Below are positions 1 through 8,873 of a stretch of DNA of 40,336 nucleotides, piece by piece (the stretch's first letter is position 1; each line of letters begins with the position of its first letter). The stretch comes from Akkermansia muciniphila (GTDB lineage: Bacteria > Verrucomicrobiota > Verrucomicrobiia > Methylacidiphilales > CAMAQI01): contig CAMCYL010000016.1 of assembly GCA_945883905.1 (NCBI GenBank), positions 1-40,336 of the forward strand. Reading direction: 5' to 3'. The translations under genes were made by a program, and so were the position numbers. The notes beneath the pieces were generated by a model that saw only the letters and a list, made by a program, of their open reading frames with translations, searched no databases and was not told the origin of the DNA.

Positions 1-555
1 TTGTCTCGCGCACTCCCTGCGCAAAGCGCAATACCAAAAGGGAAAGAAGTTGGAGAGCCGAGGGCAGGCAACTAGAAACGGGGGTGAGCAGGGGTTTCGT
101 ATCGACGCCTCCTCCTTCGTCCAAGCACTTCGGCGAGACAAGCCGCCGCCACGTTAAAACCCTCCCCCCCCTTCGTTCTGACCACGGCTCTTGCGAGCCT
201 CCTCCCTATTTTTAAAAAGTTCTCGAAAACGAGCTTTCGATCTCTTTTTAAAAACAGGAACCTATCGCTTACGCTCTTGGAGTCAGAACTTCCCCTCCCT
301 TCATACAAAAATAATCCGAGAATTTCTCCCTGAGAGGATCGTGAGCTCTTTCCGAGGAGAGGTGAAAACCGATCCCCTACAGAGAAACTCGATCGTTTTT
401 TGAAAATCCTTTTTTCAAAGAAACGGGAGAGATTCTCTGGAGACGGCAGCCGACGAAGGCGGCGCCGAAAGGAAAGAGCTCACGATCCTCTCCCCCTCCG
501 ACGTTGCGGCGTCGCGTCGTTGCGTGAGAACTGCTTTAGGATTTCAATCCCCCTC
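1..555 (+). repeat. Foldback (long inverted-repeat) element, copy 1
   Basis: This non-coding block is built from nested inverted repeats. A perfect 22-base arm at 332-353 pairs with 471-492. An inner imperfect hairpin has arms at about 380-406 and 413-438 and is centred on an A/T-rich loop. The central 35 bases starting at 391 are identical in the copies at 32934 and 39000. The left end (from about 1, TTGTCTCGCGCA) and the right end (TGCGTGAGAA at 521-530) are inverted relatives of each other. The stretch 1-155 is related, in inverted orientation, to the right flank of copy 2. A 70-codon reading frame at 191-403 runs through it, but most differences from copy 2 would change amino acids, so I do not call it a gene. 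It resembles a MITE or foldback element; its function is unknown. The element may begin just outside the window. Confidence 0.82.
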
Positions 556-646
556 CTCTAATTCAAATCTCAAATCCAGAGTTATTTTGGACGGTAGCGG
601 AGAGGAGTTGATTTTTTGAATTGACCTTAAATACATTTCATCTCAA

Positions 647-2134
647 ATGAATCCTCTTTTGAAAAACAAACCAAAAAAAGTTCTCATCCAACAGCCTGAC
701 CTCGAGACGGTACAGCATCTTCACCAACACATCCTAAACGTCTCCCCCGATGCTGAAATTTATGCCCCCGCAAATGCTCAAGAGATCGAACAATATTATC
801 TCACAGTTACCAACATCGACCTTCTCATTGCCGAAGTTTATATCGAGGGAATCGATGCTCTTGCCGATTATCTAAAATTTCGAGCCTCACACCCCAATAT
901 TCCTGTTTTGATCGCAACTCGCTACGATCTGAGTAGCTACTCAGAATATATTCAAGGAGTTCCCGTTGTTGTTCTTCCTTACGAAGAAAAGCATTTGGAA
1001 AGCATCATTCCCCAACTCCTCCAAGGAATGAAACCAAGCGAACTCACCACCTCCATTTCAAGGAGAATACCGATTGGAACTCAAAGCATTAAACTCGTCC
1101 AAAAAAACAAAAAAGAAAACGAAGAGTCCAAGCCAATCGATAAGCCTGATAACGTCATCCAAAAGAAAATCAACCCTCTTCCTCAAAAGCCCTCCTCCAA
1201 TTCAGTGATTGAAGTCCAAAGACAACTTCAACAACAAATGAGAAAGACGATTCTCTTCTCCTTTTGCTCACTGCTGACAGTGACCTCCATTTTCTGTTTT
1301 CTCGTCTACTTAGGAAAGATCCCTGCCATCTATCGATATGCTCGTTTTCTCGAACTCCCCTGGACCGACTATCAAGAAATGATTGCGATTCCAGCAGGCG
1401 AATTCCTTTATGGAGGGGAAGAAGGAGCGACCCCAACCTCCGAAACCACTGGAGAATTTTGGATCGATCAATACGAAGTCACCTTAGGACAATATCAAAA
1501 ATTTTTAAAAGCGATGGAAACCGAAAAACCGGAAACCTACGCCCACCCAGATATGCCGAATGTCAGTCGTGGATTTAAACCGAAGGAATGGGATAAACTC
1601 ATTCATACCATTCGCGAAAATACGCATTATAACGGAGTCCATCTCAACCTCAACTGCCCTGTCTTTAATGTCGACTGGTGGGATGCCTACGCCTACGCCA
1701 AATGGGCCGGTAAAAGACTTCCCACTGAGCAGGAATGGGAAAAAGCAGCCCGCGGCCCCAAAGGAAACTCTTTCTCTTGGGGAAAAGATGAAAAAATGAC
1801 CTCGAAAGCCAATCTCGGCTTAGACTACTCACCGGGAGATCCCTCAAAAGGGGGATTTAAAGACCACTTCCAAATGATGAATCCGGTCACCGAAAAACCG
1901 GAGGATATCAGCGAATACGGCGTTGTGGGGATGAATGGCAATGTCAGCGAGTGGACCGGAACATGGGGAGAAGGAAAGCTCGAAAGCATTAAAGTCCCCG
2001 TGATCCGCGGCGGAAGTTTTGTCTCTCAAAAAAATATCTACATCCACCAGCGAATCGTCAAACGAGATGCTAATACCCCCGAAGAATGGCTTGGATTCCG
2101 CTGCGTCCGCGACACCCCCCCTATCTCCCCTTAA
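647..2134 (+). CDS. Membrane-anchored SUMF1/FGE-domain protein with N-terminal receiver-like domain
   Basis: The 495-residue protein has three parts. Residues 1-120 resemble a response-regulator receiver fold without a clear phospho-acceptor Asp. One transmembrane segment lies at about 200-222, after a charged, Lys/Glu-rich linker. Residues 245-490 form a formylglycine-generating-enzyme-like (SUMF1) domain, shown by IPAGEF, the F-x-V-D-W-W-D-A block, RLPTEQEWEKAARG, GNVSEW, IRGGSF and the closing GFRCVRD. The catalytic cysteine pair of true FGE enzymes is not evident, so it is more likely a binding or structural SUMF1 relative than a sulfatase activator. The SUMF1 domain should sit outside the membrane. 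The ATG at 647 was chosen; no strong ribosome-binding site precedes it. The gene stands alone, downstream of foldback copy 1. Confidence 0.8.
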   Translation: MNPLLKNKPKKVLIQQPDLETVQHLHQHILNVSPDAEIYAPANAQEIEQYYLTVTNIDLLIAEVYIEGIDALADYLKFRASHPNIPVLIATRYDLSSYSEYIQGVPVVVLPYEEKHLESIIPQLLQGMKPSELTTSISRRIPIGTQSIKLVQKNKKENEESKPIDKPDNVIQKKINPLPQKPSSNSVIEVQRQLQQQMRKTILFSFCSLLTVTSIFCFLVYLGKIPAIYRYARFLELPWTDYQEMIAIPAGEFLYGGEEGATPTSETTGEFWIDQYEVTLGQYQKFLKAMETEKPETYAHPDMPNVSRGFKPKEWDKLIHTIRENTHYNGVHLNLNCPVFNVDWWDAYAYAKWAGKRLPTEQEWEKAARGPKGNSFSWGKDEKMTSKANLGLDYSPGDPSKGGFKDHFQMMNPVTEKPEDISEYGVVGMNGNVSEWTGTWGEGKLESIKVPVIRGGSFVSQKNIYIHQRIVKRDANTPEEWLGFRCVRDTPPISP

Positions 2135-2469
2135 TAATGAATTAGAGCAAGATCATTTTTTCGATAATATTCCGCTGTCGCTGCTTTTTGAGAATAACGA
2201 TCGAATGCTTTCTGAAATTCCTCTGGGAAAGGAGGCAATGAGGTCAACGTTTTAGAAAAATGATAGAGCCGAAGATCATCCCCCGATTGATAAGCAAGTG
2301 GTAAATTGGTTAAAGTATGAATTCACGCTTTCCGTATGATCTCAATTCTTTTTTTCCTGATCGATTCTATTTTCGCACTGGAACCAGATGCGGGAGCCGC
2401 TGGAGCCTCATCAATCTCAAGAGCTGATATCTCCTCAACAAATAACAAAGAACTCCTCGATATTTCTCA
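2131..2469 (-). pseudogene. Decayed gene of unknown family
   Basis: No intact reading frame is present between 2135 and 2566, but one minus-strand frame reads like protein across the gap. From 2466 down to 2326 it gives 47 sense codons including LEIDEAPAAPASG and a basic IRKKRIEIIRKA segment. After an in-frame TGA at 2323-2325 it continues for 63 codons to a TAA at 2131-2133, including LPLAYQSGDDLRLYHF and FPEEFQKAFDRYSQ. Another in-frame TGA at 2467-2469 limits the upstream side, and short protein-like sequence continues past it. The amino-acid composition looks natural and a single stop separates two coherent parts, which suggests a gene inactivated by point mutation. The product family is not recognised. 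The 3' end overlaps the stop codon of the SUMF1 gene tail to tail. Confidence 0.4.
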
Positions 2470-2566
2470 TTCTTTCGATTTTGCCTTCACTCCATAAAAC
2501 TATCATTCTATCATTGACGACTTCCTACTCTTTATTCGAAAATAGTGAAAATGACTAAACGGAAAT

Positions 2567-3190
2567 ATGAATACTCTTTTAAAAAAAACCTATCCTGAAA
2601 ACATATTAAAGCCTTATTGGAGGACGAATATAATTGAGCGTGACCCGATTTATTTTGTACAAGAAGGCGATCGATCTCCGATTCGTGGTCGACTCCTTTT
2701 CACACCAGAACGGATGATGAAGGCAGAAAACCGAACCATTCCTGGTTGGGTGCCCCCCCAAGGTGTGGAGGATTTGCCTAATCTTTTGGTCAAAAAACCG
2801 GATTTAATAATTGTCGCTTATGGAATGAATGATATTTCAGAAAATAAGCCAGAAAATTTTCGTCACTCCATTAAATCAATTATAGATCAAATCAATCAAA
2901 CTCTTCCGAATAGTGAGGTTATTTTGGTTTCACCGATGCTCGGAAACCGAGAGTGGCATCATAATCCACGAGAGCGTTTCCCCATTTTTAGAGAGGTCAT
3001 TCGATCCTTTGAGAAAATAGGGGTAGGGTTTGCGGATATGACCTCGCTATGGGAGTTTTTAGATCAACATAAGGCTTTCCATGACTTAATCGGAAATGGA
3101 GTTAATCATCCGAACGATTTTGGACATATTTTATATGCTCAAACGATCTTAGGATTACTTGTCGAAGAAAAAAAATTCTTATCAATATAA
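2567..3190 (+). CDS. SGNH/GDSL hydrolase, apparently shortened internally
   Basis: This 207-residue protein belongs to the SGNH esterase/lipase superfamily by its second half: block III GMND at residues 86-89 and the C-terminal NGVNHPNDFGH block, which supplies the catalytic His. The family nucleophile block (GDS near the N-terminus of the catalytic domain) is absent. The N-terminal part (ERDPIYFVQEGD, then RLLFTPERMM) resembles the start of a longer two-domain SGNH protein and jumps at about residue 57 into IPGWVPPQGVEDLP, which looks like block II. I infer an internal deletion that removed the catalytic Ser, so the protein may be inactive. It is read through into the isomerase gene 3 bases downstream. 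The neighbouring region upstream is also decayed. Confidence 0.6.
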   Translation: MNTLLKKTYPENILKPYWRTNIIERDPIYFVQEGDRSPIRGRLLFTPERMMKAENRTIPGWVPPQGVEDLPNLLVKKPDLIIVAYGMNDISENKPENFRHSIKSIIDQINQTLPNSEVILVSPMLGNREWHHNPRERFPIFREVIRSFEKIGVGFADMTSLWEFLDQHKAFHDLIGNGVNHPNDFGHILYAQTILGLLVEEKKFLSI

Positions 3191-3193
3191 ACT

Positions 3194-4168
3194 ATGAAAA
3201 AAAATCGTTATTCAGTCATTTTAGGAAATCTTGGTAATACTTGTGATCGTTTTCTCCCAAGCGGATACAAAGAGCAGCCGACAAAACCAGAGATGATTCG
3301 ACAATCCTCTGAAATCCCTGGAATCGAGGGAATCGAACTCATTGGTTCTTGGGATATTACTGAAAAAAACGCTAAAGAGATCGACCAAAGCCTCAAAGCG
3401 GTTGGGTTAGATTGTGTTTCCATTATTCCTGATCTTTTTTCCCAAAAACGCTGGGGCAATGGAAGTTTTTCGGCGAAAGATCCTGCGATTCGAAAACAGG
3501 CCTTAGAAGAGACTCGATCGGTTTCACGAATTGCACTCGAAATCGGATGCCCGCTGATTAATTTGTGGTTGGGGCAAGATGGCTATGACTATCCCTTAAC
3601 CGCCCATTATGCGGATCAACGACGATGGTTAACAGAAGGGATCGCTCAAGTTGCTGCAGAATTTCCAACCTTAAAATTTGCTTTAGAATATAAAATGAAG
3701 GAACCCCGAACCCACTCCTTCCAAGCCCGTGCCGCCGACACCTTATTAATGGCGATCCAAACCGAATGTCCCAATGTGGGAGTCTGTATTGATGTGGGAC
3801 ACTCCTTAATGGCCTCTGAAAATGTCGCTGAAGCCGCTGTCATTTTAGGAAAGAGGCTCTTTCATATGCATTATAATGACAACTATCGAACATGGGATGA
3901 TGATATGATTGTCGGATCTATTCATATGGTCGAATATTTTGAGCTTCTTTTTTGGTTAAAAGAAATCGGATACGAAGGCTGGCATTCGATGGATCAATAT
4001 CCCTATCGCGAGAATGGTGCGGCCGCCATCCATGAAAGTATTGCTTTCTTACGTTCGGTCGAAAAGAGGTTAACCCAAGAGAATTGTCAACAAATTCGGG
4101 AGCTTTTAAAAACAGGGGATGCGACAAAATCAACCCGTTGGATGCGAGAATTACTTTTTAAAGATTAA
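3194..4168 (+). CDS. Xylose isomerase-like TIM-barrel sugar isomerase/epimerase
   Basis: The 324-residue protein fits the AP-endonuclease-2/xylose isomerase-like TIM-barrel family. Candidate metal ligands occur in order on successive strands: Glu in FALEYKMKEPR, Asp and His in CIDVGHS, His in FHMHYND and Asp in SMDQYPY. The early I-E-G-I-E-L strand and IGCPLINLW are also typical. Members interconvert ketoses and aldoses or epimerise sugars with a divalent metal; relatives include L-rhamnose isomerases of the Pseudomonas stutzeri type. The exact substrate cannot be read from the sequence. The ATG lies 3 bases after the stop of the SGNH gene, so the two are probably co-transcribed, which hints at carbohydrate degradation. 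The gene converges on the helicase gene. Confidence 0.72.
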   Translation: MKKNRYSVILGNLGNTCDRFLPSGYKEQPTKPEMIRQSSEIPGIEGIELIGSWDITEKNAKEIDQSLKAVGLDCVSIIPDLFSQKRWGNGSFSAKDPAIRKQALEETRSVSRIALEIGCPLINLWLGQDGYDYPLTAHYADQRRWLTEGIAQVAAEFPTLKFALEYKMKEPRTHSFQARAADTLLMAIQTECPNVGVCIDVGHSLMASENVAEAAVILGKRLFHMHYNDNYRTWDDDMIVGSIHMVEYFELLFWLKEIGYEGWHSMDQYPYRENGAAAIHESIAFLRSVEKRLTQENCQQIRELLKTGDATKSTRWMRELLFKD

Positions 4169-4218
4169 ATCGTATCCCCTTGTGTGCAAATGAGGCGAAT
4201 CGAACAAGAAAAGAGTTG

Positions 4219-6078
4219 TTACGCCCCCTCTGGTTTACACCACACTTTTCGCTCTTTATAAATTAATCCATTGACCTTCTGAATCACTGCCGCCGCATGG
4301 GCCTCCTTCACATCAACGAGAGTCTGTTTCGGATATAATCGAATCGCTCCCACTGTTTCTTTCGGTAAAGAGGTACTCTCTAATATCATTCCTAAAACCT
4401 CACCCGCTTTGACTTCGTGGATCGTTCCCACTCCGACAACCACACGAGTCATTCCGGCTTCACGAGGAAGACTGGGTTGTTGAGGACGCTTCGGTCGCTC
4501 TTCAAAAGCGGCTTTTTCTCGGGTCGGAAAACTCCGTTCTGGACGATCCCGACGCTCTCCTTCACGGGAACGAGCGGGCGAGCGATCGCCTCTTTCAAAA
4601 CGATCGCGACCTCCCTCGGATCGAGCTCCACGCTCCCCCCCACGACCTCCACGAGGTTCACGACTCTCCATAGGTGTCGGAGCCGCTTTCGGTTTATCCC
4701 CATTCAGCATATGAATTAACGCAGAGGCGACATCGGTCGAGGCATAGCCTTGATCTAACAATCCTTTGATCATCTCATCATGACGGGGATAAGTCCCTTT
4801 TTCCAAGGTCTCACGAAGCGATTCCACAAAAAGACTACTTCGCTTATCCTCGACTTGCTCCACGGAAGGGACTCGTTCTTGGCGGATCGTTCCTTTGGTA
4901 AAACGAATAATCGATTGCAACTTATAAAGTTCTCGACCGGAAACAAAAGTGATCGCACGTCCCTTTCGTCCGGCTCGACCGGTTCTCCCAATTCGATGGA
5001 TATAATCCTCGCCATCATTTGGAAGATCATAGTTAAAAACCACCTCGATATCATCGACATCCAAACCACGAGCAGCGACATCGGTCGCAATTAAAAACTC
5101 GATCCCCCGTTTACGGAACTTCGCTATCACACGCTCTCTAAGCGGTTGCGTCATATCCCCATGCATTTTATCAGCGGCATAACCACGGGCGGTTAAATGC
5201 TCCGTTAGATCATCGACCATCATCTTGGTCGCACAGAAAATAATCCCAAATTTAATATCTTGAATATCAATAATTCGACAAAGCACATCGATCTTAAATC
5301 GACGATCGACTTCATAATAAATCTGCTCGATCGAAGGAACGGTCATCGCTTGCGCTGCGATCTCAATCGTCTTCGGATTTCGCGTAAAGGTTTTAATCAG
5401 ATCTTGAATTGGACGAGGAAGCGTGGCGGAAAAGAAAACTGTCTGACGTTCTTTCGGGGCCTGTTTCAAAATGATTTTAATATCCTCGAGGAATCCCATA
5501 TCGAGCATCCGATCGGCCTCATCCAAAATCACCATTTTAATTTTATCAAGAACAAGTGATTTGCGCTGTAAATGATCCATCACCCGACCCGGAGTCCCGA
5601 CAATGATCTGGGCGCCTTGTTGAAGTCCCCGAAACTGTCTCTCGTACGATTGGCCCCCATAAATCGGGAGTTCGCGAACCCCCGCCTTAAAAGCGGCAAG
5701 TTTTGAGACCTCCTCGGCGACCTGCACCGCGAGTTCCCGTGTTGGACAGAGAATCAAGATCTGCGGAGCGCGGAGAGAGGGGTCCACTTTTTGAATAGCT
5801 GGAATCGAAAAAGCCGCTGTTTTTCCAGAACCTGTTTGGGACATTCCGACCACATCTGAACCGGATAAAAGAAAGGGAATGGCCTCGGATTGAATATGGG
5901 AGGCCTCCTCATAGCCAATCTTATGGATGGCCTTAATGAGTTCTGGAGAGAGGCCGAGTTCGGTAAAAAGTTTCTTCTGCATCAAGGCTTTTAAAAGAGG
6001 ATCCCTCGAGATACCAGACAAAACTTTACTCATCTCAAGATCCGAAAGCCCTTCAAATCTCTTTTCTCCTCCATCCAT
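4219..6078 (-). CDS. deaD: DEAD-box ATP-dependent RNA helicase (DeaD/CsdA-like)
   Basis: The 619-residue protein has the full helicase core: Q motif region near 38-62, motif I SQTGSGKT (80-87), PTRELAVQV (112-120), DEAD (186-189), SAT (217-219), ARGLDVDD (336-343) and HRIGRTGR (361-368). A low-complexity Arg/Gly/Glu-rich linker follows (about 470-545). The last 75 residues form a DbpA-type RNA-binding domain (TRVVVGVGTIHEV onward). Such proteins unwind structured RNA in ribosome assembly and mRNA decay, often at low temperature. I chose the start at 6078 because an AAGGAG-type ribosome-binding site sits about 5 bases upstream. Another ATG at 6033 overlaps the acylphosphatase stop as ATGA and is also credible. 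It is last in the operon with the metal ATPase and acylphosphatase. Confidence 0.93.
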   Translation of the reverse strand: MDGGEKRFEGLSDLEMSKVLSGISRDPLLKALMQKKLFTELGLSPELIKAIHKIGYEEASHIQSEAIPFLLSGSDVVGMSQTGSGKTAAFSIPAIQKVDPSLRAPQILILCPTRELAVQVAEEVSKLAAFKAGVRELPIYGGQSYERQFRGLQQGAQIIVGTPGRVMDHLQRKSLVLDKIKMVILDEADRMLDMGFLEDIKIILKQAPKERQTVFFSATLPRPIQDLIKTFTRNPKTIEIAAQAMTVPSIEQIYYEVDRRFKIDVLCRIIDIQDIKFGIIFCATKMMVDDLTEHLTARGYAADKMHGDMTQPLRERVIAKFRKRGIEFLIATDVAARGLDVDDIEVVFNYDLPNDGEDYIHRIGRTGRAGRKGRAITFVSGRELYKLQSIIRFTKGTIRQERVPSVEQVEDKRSSLFVESLRETLEKGTYPRHDEMIKGLLDQGYASTDVASALIHMLNGDKPKAAPTPMESREPRGGRGGERGARSEGGRDRFERGDRSPARSREGERRDRPERSFPTREKAAFEERPKRPQQPSLPREAGMTRVVVGVGTIHEVKAGEVLGMILESTSLPKETVGAIRLYPKQTLVDVKEAHAAAVIQKVNGLIYKERKVWCKPEGA

Positions 6079-6302
6079 TTCAACTCCTTCTCCTTGATCC
6101 GATCGTGCAAATGAGTTTCATTCAACTCCTCTAGATAGGCCTCGATCTCCGACTCCTCCCCCTCTAAAATTAACTCCACGCGTCCATCCACTAAATTCCT
6201 CACTGTTCCCATCAGATCATATCCCGTCACCACCTGCTGCGCCGTATAGCGAAATCCAACTCCTTGTACGGTCCCCGAAAAATAGACTTCAACTCTTTTC
6301 AT
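6030..6302 (-). CDS. acyP: Acylphosphatase
   Basis: The 90-residue length and motifs match acylphosphatases, small cytosolic enzymes that hydrolyse carboxyl-phosphate bonds such as those in acetyl phosphate. The phosphate-binding signature VQGVGFR gives the catalytic Arg at residue 18, and GTVRNLVDGRVE gives the catalytic Asn at residue 36. The C-terminus GFRILR ends where family members usually end. The start codon directly abuts the stop of the metal ATPase (6303). The 3' end overlaps the helicase gene by 49 bases if that gene starts at 6078; the overlap contains the helicase ribosome-binding site. Co-transcription with both neighbours is therefore very likely. Confidence 0.93.
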   Translation of the reverse strand: MKRVEVYFSGTVQGVGFRYTAQQVVTGYDLMGTVRNLVDGRVELILEGEESEIEAYLEELNETHLHDRIKEKELKWMEEKRDLKGFRILR

Positions 6303-8507
6303 TTATCGACCGTACCTTAAAAGCCTCAGACCGTTCAAACAAACAATCACAGTGCTTCCCTCATGTCCAATCACTCCCAAGGTCAGCGGTAAATGGAGGC
6401 CCAAGGCACTCACGACTAAAACCGCAATCACAAAACTCGCAAACCCAAGATTTTGAAAAACCACTCGCTGGGCCTGTCGACTCAAGGCCAAAATATGTGG
6501 AATTTTCCGTAAATCATTCGACATCAAAACCACATCAGCACTCTCTAAGGCCACATCACTCCCCGCCGCCCCCATTGCAATTCCCACATTCGCAGTGCTC
6601 AGGGCCGGAGCATCGTTCACCCCATCCCCGACCATCGCCACGGATCCATATTTGCGATGCTCCTGCAAAATCCTCATTTTATCTTCCGGTAAAAGCTGTG
6701 CAAAAACCTCATCCACTCCGGTTAATTTTCCGATATATTGAGCCGATCGCGCATTATCTCCCGTAAGCATCAAAATCCGTTGAACTCCCAATCGTCGAAG
6801 CTCCTGAATCACGGTCACCGCCTCCGGTCTCAAGGTATCCGATAACGCCACAAGCCCTAAAAGTAAGACCTGCTTTCTGCTTTCATCAATCTCCGTTAAA
6901 TGAACCACGGTCTTCCCCTCGCTCTCCCACTCTTCGAGAATCGGCTTTAAGATTTCAAATCCCCGCAACTCATAGCCGGCAAATAAACGAGCCCCCCCCA
7001 CCGCAATTTCTCGTCCCTCTACCCATGCCTTTGCTCCCTTGCCGGGAACCGATTGAAATTGAGTCGGCGATTGAAATGAGAGCTGAAAGCTTTTTGCACG
7101 AGAAACAATCGCTTGCGCAAGCGGATGCTCCGATTTTAATTCGATCGAGGCAGCAAATCTTAAAACCTCCAACGGATTTTTTGCAAACTCCGCAATCTCC
7201 GGATTGGCAATCCAATCGGTCACCTGAGGCTTTCCCTCCGTCAGTGTCCCTGTTTTATCAAAGGCCAATATTTTCACTTGAGCCGCCCGTTCCAATTGTG
7301 CCCCTCCCTTAAATAAAATTCCGTTCCGCGCTCCATTCGCAATCGCAGAAAGGATCGACGCCGGCGTACTAATCACAAGCGCACAAGGTGAGGCCACCAC
7401 CATCACTGTCATCGCCCGATAAAAGGCGGTTGAAAAACTCTCCCCAAGAAAGCCGATTGGAATTAAAATAAGTCCGATGGTGAATAAAATCACTCCCATT
7501 GCATAGTACTGCTCCGCATGTTCTAAAAAACGTTGCGTCTGCGCCTTTTCGCTCTGCGCCTCTTCAACCATCCGAATCAGTTTCGAGATGGTCGAATTCT
7601 CCACGCCCTTCGTCACCTCCACCTCCAAACTTCCATTCTGATTTATTGTTCCCGCAAAAACCTCATCCCCAGCCTGTTTGAACACCGGCATCGATTCCCC
7701 CGTCACTGAGGCCTGATCAAAGGTGCTCTCTCCCTCACGAACCACTCCATCGAGAGGAACTCGATCCCCTGGACGAATCACAATCGTCGTTCCTGGCTTA
7801 ATTCTCTCAATCAACTCTAATCGCGTCTGCCCCTGCTCCAACACAAGCGCCTCCATCGGCCGGAGGCTTGCCAAAGCATCGATCGCAGAGCGGGTTCGAT
7901 CCATTGCAAAATCCTGTAAAACATTTGAGAATGAAAACAAAAAGAGCAACATCGCCCCCTCAAACGGAGCTCCAATATAGCCCGCCCCTAAGGCCGCAAG
8001 AACCATCAAGAGATCGACATCGACCGTTCCATGACGAAGCGATTGAGCTCCCGCAATCACTCCATAATAACCCCCAAAGAAATAGGCTAAAATGTAAGAA
8101 AGCTGACTCAACGTGGCATGATCAAACCGATCAAGGCTCCATCCCAAAATCATAAAAATGAATGTAAAGGCAGCAAACAGCATCTCTCGCCGTTCCTGAG
8201 AAAATACCCACCGAACCCATCCCCAAAACGTTTTGGGCAACACCGACTTAAATTTCCTTAAATCCTCCTCCAAGGGACGTACCTCTGCTCCAAACTTCTT
8301 CGCCTCCGCAACAATCGAGTCAGAGGAGAGCGTTCGTCGATCATACGAAACCTTCAAAATCTGCCCAACAAAAGAGGCACTTGCATTCTGAACCCCCTCC
8401 TTTTTTAAAATCCGGCGCTCCAGCTTCAAAGCACAAGCTTCACAGGCATGTCCCTTTAAACGCATTAAAAGTTTATCCAATTCAACCGGAGGAAGGGGAT
8501 CATTCAT
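6303..8507 (-). CDS. Heavy-metal P-type ATPase, P1B-4 (SPC/HEGST) type
   Basis: This 734-residue membrane pump couples ATP hydrolysis to metal export. A short N-terminal HMA-like domain carries CEAC at 22-25. It is followed by about six to eight membrane segments, the actuator TGES loop, SPC in the ion-path helix (373-375), the phosphorylated Asp in DKTGT (Asp417), GDGVNDAP at about 626-633 and HEGST in the last membrane region (715-719). SPC together with HEGST is the signature of the P1B-4 subgroup, usually linked to cobalt, zinc, iron or related divalent ions, rather than the CPC copper pumps. Substrate assignment is inference from that subgroup. It is the first gene of the minus-strand operon that continues into acyP and the helicase gene. 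Confidence 0.92.
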   Translation of the reverse strand: MNDPLPPVELDKLLMRLKGHACEACALKLERRILKKEGVQNASASFVGQILKVSYDRRTLSSDSIVAEAKKFGAEVRPLEEDLRKFKSVLPKTFWGWVRWVFSQERREMLFAAFTFIFMILGWSLDRFDHATLSQLSYILAYFFGGYYGVIAGAQSLRHGTVDVDLLMVLAALGAGYIGAPFEGAMLLFLFSFSNVLQDFAMDRTRSAIDALASLRPMEALVLEQGQTRLELIERIKPGTTIVIRPGDRVPLDGVVREGESTFDQASVTGESMPVFKQAGDEVFAGTINQNGSLEVEVTKGVENSTISKLIRMVEEAQSEKAQTQRFLEHAEQYYAMGVILFTIGLILIPIGFLGESFSTAFYRAMTVMVVASPCALVISTPASILSAIANGARNGILFKGGAQLERAAQVKILAFDKTGTLTEGKPQVTDWIANPEIAEFAKNPLEVLRFAASIELKSEHPLAQAIVSRAKSFQLSFQSPTQFQSVPGKGAKAWVEGREIAVGGARLFAGYELRGFEILKPILEEWESEGKTVVHLTEIDESRKQVLLLGLVALSDTLRPEAVTVIQELRRLGVQRILMLTGDNARSAQYIGKLTGVDEVFAQLLPEDKMRILQEHRKYGSVAMVGDGVNDAPALSTANVGIAMGAAGSDVALESADVVLMSNDLRKIPHILALSRQAQRVVFQNLGFASFVIAVLVVSALGLHLPLTLGVIGHEGSTVIVCLNGLRLLRYGR

Positions 8508-8645
8508 GGATTTGAGGTTAGATTAAAAAGAATAAAAACTCTACCTCTTTTCCAATTCTATTTTTTAGGTTCCTTCCTATTTCCAGTGAAAGTAAAACAA
8601 TTTTTTATATCGCTTAAGAAATAAAAAGTGAATAGTGTCCTTCAA

Positions 8646-8873
8646 ATGGACTTTGCTCAAACTTTAGATCCCGAGGTGCTCGATTGGTATCGACTCACCC
8701 CCGAGGAACGATGGAAAGAGTCTGAGCGATTGTTCCAACATTATTTAGAAATGGGAGGCTCGCTTGATCCCGAACCCGATTCTCAAAGTCCTTTCAGTGA
8801 TGTACTCCTCACAAGTCAAAGTCCTTCTGATGGGGGGACAGGCCTGCGTGCTGTACGGCGCAGCGGAGTTTAG
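8646..8873 (+). CDS. Small conserved-type protein encoded ahead of a nucleotidyltransferase
   Basis: This 75-residue protein includes LDWYRLTPEERWKESERLF and the strip GGSLDPEPDSQSPF, and ends in DGGTGLRAVRRSGV. From memory, short proteins with a similar TPEERW...LDPEPD...RRSGV pattern are found upstream of nucleotidyltransferases in several bacteria; this needs a database check. The ATG at 8646 is preferred over the in-frame GTG at 8628. Its last 74 bases overlap the start of the next gene in a different frame. That overlap is visibly richer in G and C than the flanking coding sequence. The role is unknown; by position it could be a partner or regulator of the transferase, possibly in a toxin-antitoxin-like pair. 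Confidence 0.6.
   Translation: MDFAQTLDPEVLDWYRLTPEERWKESERLFQHYLEMGGSLDPEPDSQSPFSDVLLTSQSPSDGGTGLRAVRRSGV

Noticed and set aside
191-403. Open frame of 70 codons inside foldback copy 1, matching the end of a frame in copy 2
   Set aside because: Almost all differences between the two copies in the shared part would change amino acids, and the region is explained by the inverted-repeat structure.
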